A DNA stretch of 64,000 nucleotides from Youhaiella tibetensis (GTDB lineage Bacteria; Pseudomonadota; Alphaproteobacteria; Rhizobiales; Devosiaceae), in NCBI RefSeq assembly GCF_008000755.1, contig NZ_CP041690.1, positions 2,605,260-2,669,259 of the forward strand, given 5' to 3'. The notes under the pieces are model-generated. The model was not told the DNA's origin, did no database searches, and saw nothing but the letters and a program-made list of their open reading frames with translations. Numbering within the stretch: position 1 is the first letter of the stretch; the number at the start of each line of letters is the position of its first letter. Below are positions 1 through 8,154 of this stretch, piece after piece. The position numbers were made by a program, and so were the translations under genes.

Positions 1-806
1 AAGCCGGTGATGAAGTTGGCGATGCCCTGCCCCACGGCCTCGCGGTTCTTGTCGCTTTTCGTGTCGGTCATCTGGTCGACGATGGAGGCCGTCAGCAGGC
101 TTTCGAGCAGCCCGACCGCGGCGACGCCGATCGAATAAGGCAGGATGATCATCAACGTCTCGAACGTGAAGGGCACATTCGGCAGAAGGAACACCGGCAG
201 CGTCGAGGGCAGCTCGCCCAGGTCGGCCACCGTACGCACGTCGACCTTGATGATCATGGTGAGAATGGTCAGCACGATGATGCAGACAAGCGGCGACGGG
301 ACCGCCTTGGTCACGCGCGGAAACAGGTAGATGATCGCTAGTCCCAGCCCGATCATGGCGTAAGTCTGCCAGGGCATGCCGACCAGTTCGGGTAGCTGCG
401 CCATGAAGATGAGAATGGCCAGGGCATTGACGAAGCCCGTGAGCACCGAGCGCGAGACGAAGCGCATGACATAGCCGATCCGCGCGAGACCCGCGCCGAC
501 CTGGATGACGCCGGCGAGGATCGTCGCGGCAAGGAGGTATTGCAGCCCATGGTCGCGCACCAGCGTCACCATGAGCACGGCGGTAGCGGCGGTTGCCGCC
601 GAGATCATCGCTGGCCTGCCCCCGGTAACGGAGATGATCATGGCGATGCAGAACGAGGCGTATAGCCCCACCTTGGGATCTACGCCCGCGATCGCAGAAA
701 AGCCGATGGCTTCGGGGATCAGGGCAAGCGCCACCACGATACCGGCAAGCACGTCGCCACGAATATTGGAAAGCCAGTCACGGCGGAAAGTCTCAAGAAA
801 GGTCAT
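1..806 (-). CDS. SulP-family inorganic anion transporter (C-terminus outside window)
   Basis: The translated minus strand from an ATG at 806 reads as the N-terminal ~268 residues of a SulP/SLC26 permease, and the rest lies beyond base 1. The opening [22 protein letters not shown] followed by a [17 protein letters not shown] segment is the typical first amphipathic stretch and TM1 of SulP proteins, and several more hydrophobic helices follow (including the [16 protein letters not shown] region). Family members are inner-membrane carriers or exchangers of sulfate, bicarbonate or dicarboxylates; the substrate cannot be told here, and whether a STAS domain follows is not visible. No strong ribosome binding site precedes the ATG. 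The gene is divergent from the diguanylate cyclase. Confidence 0.85.
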   Translation of the reverse strand, partial: MTFLETFRRDWLSNIRGDVLAGIVVALALIPEAIGFSAIAGVDPKVGLYASFCIAMIISVTGGRPAMISAATAATAVLMVTLVRDHGLQYLLAATILAGVIQVGAGLARIGYVMRFVSRSVLTGFVNALAILIFMAQLPELVGMPWQTYAMIGLGLAIIYLFPRVTKAVPSPLVCIIVLTILTMIIKVDVRTVADLGELPSTLPVFLLPNVPFTFETLMIILPYSIGVAAVGLLESLLTASIVDQMTDTKSDKNREAVGQGIANFITG

Positions 807-1091
807 GTTGAAAATCCAGGCGTTCGGACAAGACGGGAGCGCCAGGGCGGCCGGTCCGACAAAGCAAATTAACTGGAGTGTCCGGCGGATTGGCGGCCGG
901 AAGAGCCACCCGGAGTTGCACCGGGTCCGATGACTGCGCCGTTTCTGCACGGGTGAAGCGACAAAATCAACCTCTCCGATGCCAGACGAGCAACGGCACG
1001 GGCGGAAGGTCATCTTCAGTTCGTCGCCCCCGAGTGACGATCTCTTAATTGCCGGCATCCTAAAACGGAGTTGCTAACTGGGATCGCTGCC

Positions 1092-2114
1092 ATGAGTTAC
1101 AGATCCGCGCTTGCACAACAGGTCGAGCCCCTTGCATTGGAAGCCAATGCCCTGGCCTTGCAGGCCCGAGTGCGCGAACAGGAAGCGATCATCGAGAGCC
1201 TGCGCCGGCAGATCAGCGACGACCGCCTGGTTTTTGAACGTTCCTCGGCGGCAGCCCGCATCGGCCTTTGGGAGTGCGACCTGAGCAGCGAGAAGCTGAT
1301 CTGGAGTGACGTCGTCTACGACATCTTCGGCCTGCCCCGGGGGTCGCGGCTCGACCGCCAGGCAACGCTCGAGCGCTATGTGGGCAATTCCGCCAGGGAA
1401 CTCGTATCGCGACGCACGGCGGCAATTCGTGATCGCACGGGCTTCACCCTCGATGCCGAGATCATCGCCTTTACCGGCCAGACGCGGTGGATACGGATTA
1501 CGGCCAGCGTGGATTGCCGCGACGGGCAGCCGTTCCGTGTATTCGGCATGAAGCAGGATATCACTGAGGAGAAACTGCTTGCCGACCGGACGCGCTACCT
1601 CGCCGAGAACGATGTCCTGACCGGCCTGGCCAACCGCGCCAAGTTCCAGTCGACGCTGTCCCGTGTCTGCGCAAACGCTGAAAGCGGCGAGTCCAGGGCC
1701 CTGCTGATCGTCGACCTCGATGGCTTCAAGCTCGTCAACGATACCCACGGTCACATGGCCGGGGACGAATGCCTGCGCGAGGCCGCGCGCCGCCTGCGCT
1801 CGATCTGCGGGGACACGGAACTGGTGGCACGCCTCGGCGGAGACGAATTCGGTATCGTCTGCAGTGGCGACGTCGACCTGCCCGCCCTCAATACGCTTTC
1901 CCAAGCAATCATCGAAGAAATGCAGCGCCCGGTGTTCTATGGCGGGCAGGCCTTGCATTTCGGGGCATCCGTGGGGATAGCACTCCTCGATCGCTGTACG
2001 CCTTCCCAGCTCTACAAGGCCGCCGATACGGCCCTCTACGAAGCCAAGTCGGCCGGGCGCAATGCCTTTCGGGCGACGACAGGACTGCGGGTCGGCTCTA
2101 GGTCCCAGGTTTAG
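1092..2114 (+). CDS. PAS-GGDEF diguanylate cyclase
   Basis: Cytosolic signalling protein of 340 residues expected to make cyclic di-GMP from two GTP. Order: an N-terminal helical/coiled-coil stretch (~15-45), a PAS fold with PAC-like end (GMKQDITEEK near 155-165) and a GGDEF domain (~180-330) with an intact GGDEF signature at residues 249-253. The residues nine and six positions before it are Gly and Glu, so the RxxD product-inhibition site is absent and feedback inhibition through it is not expected. There is no membrane segment, so the input is probably sensed by the PAS domain. An in-frame TTG at 1071 also exists, but GGAG directly abuts it; ATG 1092 has GGGA at a better distance. The gene ends 4 bp into the convergent exonuclease gene. 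Confidence 0.88.
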   Translation: MSYRSALAQQVEPLALEANALALQARVREQEAIIESLRRQISDDRLVFERSSAAARIGLWECDLSSEKLIWSDVVYDIFGLPRGSRLDRQATLERYVGNSARELVSRRTAAIRDRTGFTLDAEIIAFTGQTRWIRITASVDCRDGQPFRVFGMKQDITEEKLLADRTRYLAENDVLTGLANRAKFQSTLSRVCANAESGESRALLIVDLDGFKLVNDTHGHMAGDECLREAARRLRSICGDTELVARLGGDEFGIVCSGDVDLPALNTLSQAIIEEMQRPVFYGGQALHFGASVGIALLDRCTPSQLYKAADTALYEAKSAGRNAFRATTGLRVGSRSQV

Positions 2115-2608
2115 ACTGCCCGCCACGTCTCCCATTCCCGTCTCGCGTCGGCGATGGCGCGATGTGCAGCCGGCGCTTGCCCGATAAGGGCACGCGCTGC
2201 CGCGACGCGCGCGGTGGCAAGGGTCTCGCTGGCACCATCCTGCCGAGCCTTGGCCATGAAGGCCTCTTCGCTCGACCTGAGGCGCAGGAGATGACGCGGC
2301 TGCCCCGCCGCTCGCAGGAGCATGCTCAGCCAATGCCCATCCCACGATGGTGCGCTGGCGTAGACATCGTTGCCCTCGAAAGCCGCAATCACGCGGTCGC
2401 AAACGCGGTCGTGGGGCTCGCCATCACGCGCCAGCAGTCCGCGGGAAATTCCATGGATGGCTTGGGCAGAGTCATCCCACTCCACCCAGCCCGGTGCGGG
2501 ACGGATCAGATGCCCCTCCTCGCGACCATCCTCCCATACCCAGCCGACTTCGATCGGATAGCTTTGCTTGCTGAGCGAAGACGCTTCGAAATCGACGAAT
2601 AGCAGCAA
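2111..2608 (-). CDS. DnaQ-like DEDDh 3'-5' exonuclease domain protein
   Basis: Small (165 aa) RNase H-fold nuclease. The opening LLFVDFEASSL gives exo motif I (Asp6, Glu8); an AIHGIS segment near residue 52 and the C-terminal HRAIADARREW (His and Asp five residues apart) match the last exo motif of DEDDh enzymes. Whether the substrate is DNA or RNA is unknown, and no partner domain is present. The start is TTG 2608, supported by AGGAGG eight bases upstream; no useful ATG exists near it. It follows the sugar ABC permease gene on the same strand after ~60 bp that contain an 8-bp inverted repeat, so it may or may not be in that operon. Confidence 0.75.
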   Translation of the reverse strand: MLLFVDFEASSLSKQSYPIEVGWVWEDGREEGHLIRPAPGWVEWDDSAQAIHGISRGLLARDGEPHDRVCDRVIAAFEGNDVYASAPSWDGHWLSMLLRAAGQPRHLLRLRSSEEAFMAKARQDGASETLATARVAAARALIGQAPAAHRAIADARREWETWRAV

Positions 2609-2623
2609 CGGATGGCCTCCTGT

Positions 2624-2650
2624 GCATTCCTTTCACTATGTCAGGAATGC
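2624..2650. repeat. 8-bp inverted repeat between permease and exonuclease genes
   Basis: GCATTCCT (2624-2631) and AGGAATGC (2643-2650) are perfect inverted arms around an 11-base spacer. It lies just after the stop of the ABC permease and before the exonuclease ribosome binding site on the minus strand. It could be a weak attenuator or mRNA 3' end, but no T-run follows the stem, so termination is not established. Confidence 0.4.
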
Positions 2651-2666
2651 GCAGGCGACGTCTTGG

Positions 2667-3506
2667 TTACTTAAGCGCGCCGGCGGCAAGGCCACCCAGG
2701 AAGTAGCGCTGACAGAAAATGTAGATGACCACCGCCGGCAGCGTGAACATCACGCAGGCCGCCATCAACGGTCCCCACTGCACGCCATGCTCGCCGAAGA
2801 ACGAGTAGAGGCCGATCGATAGCGTGTATTTGCTCGAGTCGTTGAGATAGATGAGTGGGTTGAGAAAATCCGTCCATGCCCAGATGAACTGGAACACCGC
2901 CGAGGTGACCAGCGCCGGTCGTGCGATGGGCAGCACGATGCCCCAGTAGACTTGGAATTCGCTGGCGCCATCCATCTTCGCCGCCTCCAGCAGCTCGTCG
3001 GGAACCGAGAGCAGAAACTGACGGATGAGGAAGATGAAGAACGGCGTCCCCAGGAAGGCCGGCAACACCAGCGGCAGGTAGGAATTGGTGGCGCCCAATC
3101 CGTTCCACATCATGTAGATCGGGATCAGCGTCACCTGCGGCGGCAGCATCATCGTGGCAAGGATCACCACGAACAGCACGTTGCGCCCGGGCCATTCCAG
3201 CTTCGCCAATGCGTAAGCGACCAGCGGACAGGCAATCAGGGTGCCGAGCACGCTCAACCCCGAGACCAGGAGCGTGTTGCCCAGATATTGCCAGAACGGG
3301 ATTTGCTCGAAGACGGCGGCGAAATGCTCGAGCGTCCAGGTGCGCGGCCAAAGTTCGGGAGGTGCCGTGAAGATGTCGTCCGTCGGCTTGAATGCCGTCG
3401 TCACCATCACGAGGAACGGGAAGCAGAACAGCAGCACCAGGGCAATGATCAGCAGGCGCTGGATGGTCCAGCCTGCCATCCTGCGGGCGGGATCAGCGGC
3501 TGCCAT
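2667..3506 (-). CDS. Carbohydrate ABC transporter permease, MalG-like (CUT1)
   Basis: Inner-membrane permease of 279 residues with six predicted transmembrane helices. The EAA loop that contacts the ATPase is visible as EAAKMDGASEFQVYWGIVLP near residues 190-210, and the sequence ends in GGLAAGALK, typical of MalG/UgpE-type subunits. It pairs with the upstream MalF-like gene, which it overlaps by 14 bp, to form the channel of a binding-protein-dependent sugar importer. No ATPase gene lies in this operon, so a shared MsmK/UgpC-type ATPase from elsewhere is presumably used. The substrate is inferred only from context (NanE and DUF4127 nearby). Confidence 0.9.
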   Translation of the reverse strand: MAAADPARRMAGWTIQRLLIIALVLLFCFPFLVMVTTAFKPTDDIFTAPPELWPRTWTLEHFAAVFEQIPFWQYLGNTLLVSGLSVLGTLIACPLVAYALAKLEWPGRNVLFVVILATMMLPPQVTLIPIYMMWNGLGATNSYLPLVLPAFLGTPFFIFLIRQFLLSVPDELLEAAKMDGASEFQVYWGIVLPIARPALVTSAVFQFIWAWTDFLNPLIYLNDSSKYTLSIGLYSFFGEHGVQWGPLMAACVMFTLPAVVIYIFCQRYFLGGLAAGALK

Positions 3507-4437
3507 AATGCACCCATTTCTTTGACGACCAGAGGATGAGCAGCGTCACCGCCAGGGTGATAACCAGCAGCAGCCAGGCCATGGCCGAGGCGTAGCCCAT
3601 CTTGAGGAAGATGAAGGCGTTCTGGAACAGGTAGACGCTGTAGGTGAGCATGGAGTCGCCCGGACCGGCGGCCTGAGACGTCCCGACTGCCGGGTCCTTG
3701 GCCAGCACGAACGGCTGGGTGAAGATCTGCAGGTACGCAATGATGAGCACGACCAGTTGGAAAAGCGTCACCGGCGAGATCATCGGCCAAGTAATGTCGG
3801 TGAACCGGCGCCAGGGCCCCGCCCCATCGAGCTGCGCGGCCTCGTAGAGATCGCTGGGCACATCCTTGAGCGCGGCAAGGTAAATGATCATCGTCCCCCC
3901 GACCGTCCAGAGCGAGACGATCAGCACCGCCCAGCTTCCCCAGGCCGGCTCCTGGAGCCAGTTGGGCTGAGGGATGTGGAACCAGCGCAGGATCTCGTTG
4001 ACGAACCCGTATTGCGCGTTGAGCAGCCAGCGCCAGAGGAAGCCGCCGGCCACGACCGGGATGATCGTCGGCAGGTAGATGAGCGCGCGATAGAGCGGTT
4101 GCCCCTTGACGTTCAGGTTGAGGATGTGGGCCCCAGCGAGCGCCAGGATCAGGCTGATCGGCACGCCGGTGATCGTCAGGAACAGGGTGTTGTAGAGGCT
4201 CTTCCAGAACTTGGCGTCATGGATCATGCGCGCATAGTTCGAAAGCCCCACGAATTTGGGCGGCTGGAACAGGCTGAAGTCGGTGAAACTGTAAAAACCC
4301 GAAGCCGCAATCGGGTACGCGAAGAAGATCGCGAACCCGATAAGGAATGGCGAGGCGAAAGCCAGGCCCTTAAGAAGGGCCCGGCCTCTACCCGGTTCCG
4401 GCCGCGAACGGCCGGCCTGTGCTTGCCTACTGGGCAT
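3493..4437 (-). CDS. Carbohydrate ABC transporter permease, MalF-like (CUT1)
   Basis: Inner-membrane permease of about 314 residues. An arginine-rich N-terminal tail precedes the first helix (LAFASPFLIGFAIFFAYPIAA); five further helices follow and the EAA loop reads YEAAQLDGAGPWRRFTDITWP. The in-frame codon at 4458 is TTG, whereas 4437 is ATG and overlaps the end of the binding-protein gene by 11 bp, so ATG 4437 is preferred. It works with the MalG-like subunit downstream and the solute-binding protein upstream. Together these three genes are the minus-strand arm of a divergent sugar-uptake locus controlled by the GntR regulator at 5860. Confidence 0.9.
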   Translation of the reverse strand: MPSRQAQAGRSRPEPGRGRALLKGLAFASPFLIGFAIFFAYPIAASGFYSFTDFSLFQPPKFVGLSNYARMIHDAKFWKSLYNTLFLTITGVPISLILALAGAHILNLNVKGQPLYRALIYLPTIIPVVAGGFLWRWLLNAQYGFVNEILRWFHIPQPNWLQEPAWGSWAVLIVSLWTVGGTMIIYLAALKDVPSDLYEAAQLDGAGPWRRFTDITWPMISPVTLFQLVVLIIAYLQIFTQPFVLAKDPAVGTSQAAGPGDSMLTYSVYLFQNAFIFLKMGYASAMAWLLLVITLAVTLLILWSSKKWVHYGSR

Positions 4438-5689
4438 AAGAACCCGACCGGTCGGCAACGCCCTTCATGGCGTCTTCTGCGGTCTGGGAGCCCTGGGCGA
4501 TCGCCTCGAATGCCGAGCCCAGGTCGGCCGAGTATTCGGCGCTGTAGGGCGCGGAGCTGAAGGACTTCGCATTCGGGCTCTTGAGCGAGCTGAGCCAGGC
4601 GTCGTAGTTCGGCAGGTCGGCGTAGATATCGTTGCCGAGCAGGGACGTGCGGGCCGGCAGGTTGCCGAGCGCGCGGGTGAACTTGGCCATGACGTCCGGG
4701 CTGCCCAGGTACTTGAGGAACTCGCCGGCCTCGGCCTTGTGCTTGGAATTGGCAGGAATGAAGAGGGTCGAGACTTCGACCAGCGTCGTATCCGCCAGTT
4801 CGGGCGTCGCCGCCGGGATGGAGACGGCGCCCCACTCGAACCCTTCGGCCGAGCCCAGCGAAGCGGACCGCCATTCGCCATCGATCACCATGGCCATCTT
4901 GCCCTGCACGAAGGGATCCTGCGGCGACATATAGGGACCGAAACCAGCGATGAACTTGTTCACTGCCGACGCGCCATAGGGCTTCACCACGTTGTCGACG
5001 TAGAAATTGATGCCCTTGATGTTGTTGGCGTCGGCCGGGGACGGCTGCCCGCCGGCGTTCCACTCGCCGCCGAAGGCATAGCCCAGTACCACCATCGTGG
5101 TCGGCATGTAGGCGCTGCCGAGGCCAAGCTGGGTGATGTTGCCGTCGCCATCGACTTTGGTCAGCGCCTTGATGGCAGCCGCGAGTTCGTCCATCGTCTT
5201 GGGAGGCTCGACACCGGCGTCCGCAAGCAGCTTCTTGTTATAGAGCAACTGATAGTCGTGCACCGCGATCGGCAGCGAATAGAGCTTGCCGTCATAGGTC
5301 ACCTGGCTGACGGCTGCCGGCACGAAATCGGCCACGTCGATCCCCAGGTCGTCGAGCGGAGCCAGGATGCCCTTGGAGGCCCACGAGCCCACTGCCGAAC
5401 CGAAATGATCGGAAATGTCGAAGGCCCCGTTGCTGCTCGACATCGAGGCAAGCTGCTTGGTGGTATCCGGGCTCGAGACGCCCTTCACCACGATCTTGTC
5501 CTGGCTGGCATTGTAGTCGGCGATGAGCTCTTCAAGAGCTTTGGCTTCCGCCCCGCCCCAGAGATAGGAGAAGGTGATTTCCGTTTTTTCCTGAGCGTAG
5601 GCGCTCAGCGTAGCGCCAAAACCCATCAGGACGCCGAGCGCGGTGGCCACCACTGCCCCGCCAGCCCTGCTGCGAGCGATTCCCATCAT
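4427..5689 (-). CDS. Extracellular sugar-binding protein of ABC importer (family 1)
   Basis: Periplasmic solute-binding protein of about 420 residues. A signal peptide is clear (positive MMGIARSRAGG, hydrophobic core, cleavage after the A-Y-A-Q region near residue 33), and the mature part has the alternating-domain pattern of MalE/UgpB-type proteins (for example YSLPIAVHDYQLLYNKKLL and GKMAMVIDGEW). Although the frame opens further upstream, ATG 5689 has GGGAG seven bases before it and puts the signal peptide at the N-terminus. It is the first gene of the minus-strand arm, and its promoter region carries a palindrome shared with the divergent GntR gene. The ligand is not readable from sequence; an amino sugar or sialic-acid-related compound is inferred from NanE. 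Confidence 0.9.
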   Translation of the reverse strand: MMGIARSRAGGAVVATALGVLMGFGATLSAYAQEKTEITFSYLWGGAEAKALEELIADYNASQDKIVVKGVSSPDTTKQLASMSSSNGAFDISDHFGSAVGSWASKGILAPLDDLGIDVADFVPAAVSQVTYDGKLYSLPIAVHDYQLLYNKKLLADAGVEPPKTMDELAAAIKALTKVDGDGNITQLGLGSAYMPTTMVVLGYAFGGEWNAGGQPSPADANNIKGINFYVDNVVKPYGASAVNKFIAGFGPYMSPQDPFVQGKMAMVIDGEWRSASLGSAEGFEWGAVSIPAATPELADTTLVEVSTLFIPANSKHKAEAGEFLKYLGSPDVMAKFTRALGNLPARTSLLGNDIYADLPNYDAWLSSLKSPNAKSFSSAPYSAEYSADLGSAFEAIAQGSQTAEDAMKGVADRSGSYAQ

Positions 5690-5724
5690 TTCAAACTCCC
5701 TTTGCGGCACTTTTCGTTTGCCAC

Positions 5725-5742
5725 AATTGGTGTAGCCCAATT
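5725..5742. promoter_or_regulatory. Operator 1, over the -10 of the sugar ABC promoter
   Basis: Perfect inverted repeat AATTGG-N6-CCAATT. On the minus strand a TTGACG -35 lies at 5758-5753 and, 17 bases on, CTACAC at 5735-5730 occupies the -10 position inside this palindrome. The same TTGG...CCAA core recurs at 5801-5816. Repression of the ABC genes by the adjacent GntR/UTRA protein is inferred. Confidence 0.65.
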
Positions 5743-5800
5743 ATTTTCAGAACGTCAACGGCGAGACACAATTTAGCCAGATTGACTTGCCGACGCACAT

Positions 5801-5816
5801 ATTGGTCTATACCAAT
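5801..5816. promoter_or_regulatory. Operator 2, over the -10 of the gntR promoter
   Basis: Perfect inverted repeat ATTGGT-CTAT-ACCAAT. On the plus strand TTGACT (5782-5787) and, after an 18-base spacer, TCTATA (5806-5811) form a plausible promoter whose -10 lies inside the palindrome. The TGGTCTA-ACCA core resembles the published TGGTCTAGACCA-type sites of UTRA-GntR amino-sugar regulators such as DasR. Autorepression is the likely reading. Confidence 0.65.
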
Positions 5817-5859
5817 CACAAATCGCCTCGGACAGGCGGTGCTCGGAGGACCTCGTCAC

Positions 5860-6603
5860 ATGGGAGAAAGTGCTGGACCGCAACGCGCCGGGACCAAGTC
5901 CGCGCAATTGCGCGCCTATCTCCTCGGCCTGATCGAGGAGCAACTGCGCCCTCACGATAAGATGCCGACCGAACGCGAACTCGCCGAAACCTTCGGCGTT
6001 ACGCGCCTTACAGTCCGGCGCGCGCTCGATCAGCTCGGCTACGAAGGGCGGGTCTATCGCACCCAGGGTGCCGGTACGTTCGTGAGCGAACCACGAATTG
6101 CAAAGTCCGTCGAGCTAACGTCCTTTACCGACGACATGCGCGCCCGTGGCCTGATGCCCGGCTCCCAGTCGACGAGGATCGTGGAAGTAACGGCCGGCGC
6201 CGAGGTTGGCGCCCAGCTCGGCATCAGCCCGCGCGACGCTGTCGCCCACATCTATCGCGTCCGCACGGCCGACGGCGAACCGATGTGCCTCGAAAACACC
6301 TACATTCCCGCCAGCCTGGCGCCCGATCTCGCCCGCCGGCCGCTGGAGGGATCGCTCTACCAGACGCTCGTCGAAAACTACGGCCTGCGCATCGACAAGG
6401 CCGAGCAATCGATCCATGCCACCGTGCTGGACGGCGAGATGGCCCAGGCCCTCGGCGTTCCGGAATTCTCGCCCGCCTTCAAGGTCTCCCGCGTCGCATA
6501 CGACGCCCGGAGCCGGCGGATCGAATACGCCGAAAGCGTCTACCGCGCCGATCGGTATTCGTACGATTTCGTCATCTATCGCACGCCCAAAGGGACCAAA
6601 TAA
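5860..6603 (+). CDS. GntR-family regulator with UTRA ligand domain (HutC subfamily)
   Basis: DNA-binding repressor of 247 residues. A winged helix-turn-helix occupies roughly residues 15-80 (PTERELAETFGVTRLTVRRALDQL, then the wing YRTQGAGTFV) and a UTRA effector domain fills the rest (conserved YRADRYSYDF near the end). Of several in-frame starts, ATG 5860 is chosen because CGGAGGA lies nine bases upstream and translation from it starts just before the HTH. UTRA domains usually bind phosphorylated sugars or small metabolites. The gene is divergent from the sugar ABC operon and directly upstream of the DUF4127 and nanE genes; twin palindromes between the two promoters are the likely binding sites. 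Confidence 0.92.
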   Translation: MGESAGPQRAGTKSAQLRAYLLGLIEEQLRPHDKMPTERELAETFGVTRLTVRRALDQLGYEGRVYRTQGAGTFVSEPRIAKSVELTSFTDDMRARGLMPGSQSTRIVEVTAGAEVGAQLGISPRDAVAHIYRVRTADGEPMCLENTYIPASLAPDLARRPLEGSLYQTLVENYGLRIDKAEQSIHATVLDGEMAQALGVPEFSPAFKVSRVAYDARSRRIEYAESVYRADRYSYDFVIYRTPKGTK

Positions 6604-8154
6604 GTGACCGCCACTCCTCGCAATGCCGGCCGCCCGGGCGGCATGGCCATTGCCTTCGTGCCGCTCGATGAGCGGCCGGTGAACACCAGCCTTCCCTCGG
6701 CCGTAGCCGCCATCGCCGGCGCCGGCCTCATGCTGCCGCCAGCCGAGCTGCTGCCGCAACTGCGCGAGCCCGGAAAGGCGGACGACATTGGCGCCTGGTT
6801 CCGCCAGGCGACAGCGACCGCCGACGCAGCCGTCGCCTCCCTCGACATGCTCTGCTACGGCGGCCTGATCGCAGCGAGAACCAGCGGCGACACGACCCTT
6901 GCGGCCCTCGAGCGGCTGGAAACCCTGCGCGCGATCCGCGAGGATCACCCAGACCTGCCAATCGCGGCAGTATCCCTCGTCATGCGGGCATCCGATTCCT
7001 ACAACCCGCAGGAGGAGCCCGACTATTGGGCTCAGTACGGCCGTGAACTGCACCGCCTCGGCGCCCTGCACCATCGCGATTTTCTCGTGAACCTGGGGGC
7101 GCTCGACACACCCGGGAACGCCGACGAACTAGCGACGCTGCGCGCCAAGCTGCCCACCGCGATCCTCGCCGATTTCGAGCGCCGCCGGTTGCGCAACCAC
7201 CACGTCAACCTCGAGGCGCTGGCCTTGGCCGCCGACGGCACCGTGGACCCGCTAATGATCACCGCCGACGATACCGCCGAACATTCCGGCGGGTCGGTAG
7301 AGCAGATTTGGCTCGACCAATGGGCCCGCGTCTTGCCAATCTCGGCCGAGGTCCTGATGTATCCGGGCGCCGACGAAGTCGCCGCCGTGCTCGTTGCACG
7401 CCAGCTCGCCACGCAAATGGATGCCAGGGCGCGCTTTACCGTCGATACTGCCGACCCCGAGGGCCTGGCCCGCATCGCCAACTACGAGAACAGCCCCATG
7501 CGCGTCGCCATCGAGCGGCAGGTCAAGGCCAGCGGCGCCGAACTGACCGAGGATGCGGAGGCGATGGCGTTGGTGATCCACACTTCCGATCCGCGCCGCC
7601 GCGACCTCTGCGGACAGGTCCCGACCTTCGATACCGACGATGAAAAGGATGCGCAGGCGACCCTCGACCTCATCGCACGGTTGATCGAGCAAGGGCGAGA
7701 AGTCGCGCTGGCGGACCTGCGCTATTCGAACGGCGCCGACCCGATCCTTGTCGAAGGGCTCGCCGAACGTGGCCTGCTGCTCAAGCTCCTCGCCTATGGC
7801 GGCTGGAACACGGCCGGGAATGCACTCGGATCGGTGGTGGCCGCCGCCGCTGCCATCCAGATCGGGCGTGCCGCAGGCACCTACGATGCCGGAGAAGCAC
7901 GGCGTCTGCTGCTGCACCGCGTCATTGAGGACTATGCCTACCAGGCTGTTGCCCGCAGGCCGCTCAACGCCGGCATTCTGACCTTCCAGACGCCCAACGA
8001 GGAACGGGCGGCAGAAGCGAGCGTCGGCGCAGAACTCAACGCCATCCTTGGCAGACTGACAGGTCGCAGCGACCTCAAGGTCAGCAATATCAACTTCCCA
8101 TGGCACCGAAGCTTCGAGATCGACTTCGTGATCGAAGGAGATCTGGTCCGATGA
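6604..8154 (+). CDS. DUF4127-family protein (unknown function, sugar locus)
   Basis: Protein of 516 residues, no signal peptide or membrane helix, recognised as DUF4127 from its conserved blocks: PLDERPVN (20-27), YGG (85-87), NHHVN (198-202), Asp-Asp at 222-223, YPGADE (253-258), YSNGADP (374-380) and YGGWNTAGN (398-406). The many invariant Asp, His, Asn and Tyr residues look like an enzyme active site, but no reaction is established for the family that I can name. The GTG start directly follows the gntR stop and has AAAGGGA about eight bases upstream; the conserved part begins near an internal ATG at 6643. Its stop overlaps the nanE start (ATGA), so the two are translated together. The neighbours imply a role in catabolism of the imported sugar. 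Confidence 0.8.
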   Translation: MTATPRNAGRPGGMAIAFVPLDERPVNTSLPSAVAAIAGAGLMLPPAELLPQLREPGKADDIGAWFRQATATADAAVASLDMLCYGGLIAARTSGDTTLAALERLETLRAIREDHPDLPIAAVSLVMRASDSYNPQEEPDYWAQYGRELHRLGALHHRDFLVNLGALDTPGNADELATLRAKLPTAILADFERRRLRNHHVNLEALALAADGTVDPLMITADDTAEHSGGSVEQIWLDQWARVLPISAEVLMYPGADEVAAVLVARQLATQMDARARFTVDTADPEGLARIANYENSPMRVAIERQVKASGAELTEDAEAMALVIHTSDPRRRDLCGQVPTFDTDDEKDAQATLDLIARLIEQGREVALADLRYSNGADPILVEGLAERGLLLKLLAYGGWNTAGNALGSVVAAAAAIQIGRAAGTYDAGEARRLLLHRVIEDYAYQAVARRPLNAGILTFQTPNEERAAEASVGAELNAILGRLTGRSDLKVSNINFPWHRSFEIDFVIEGDLVR

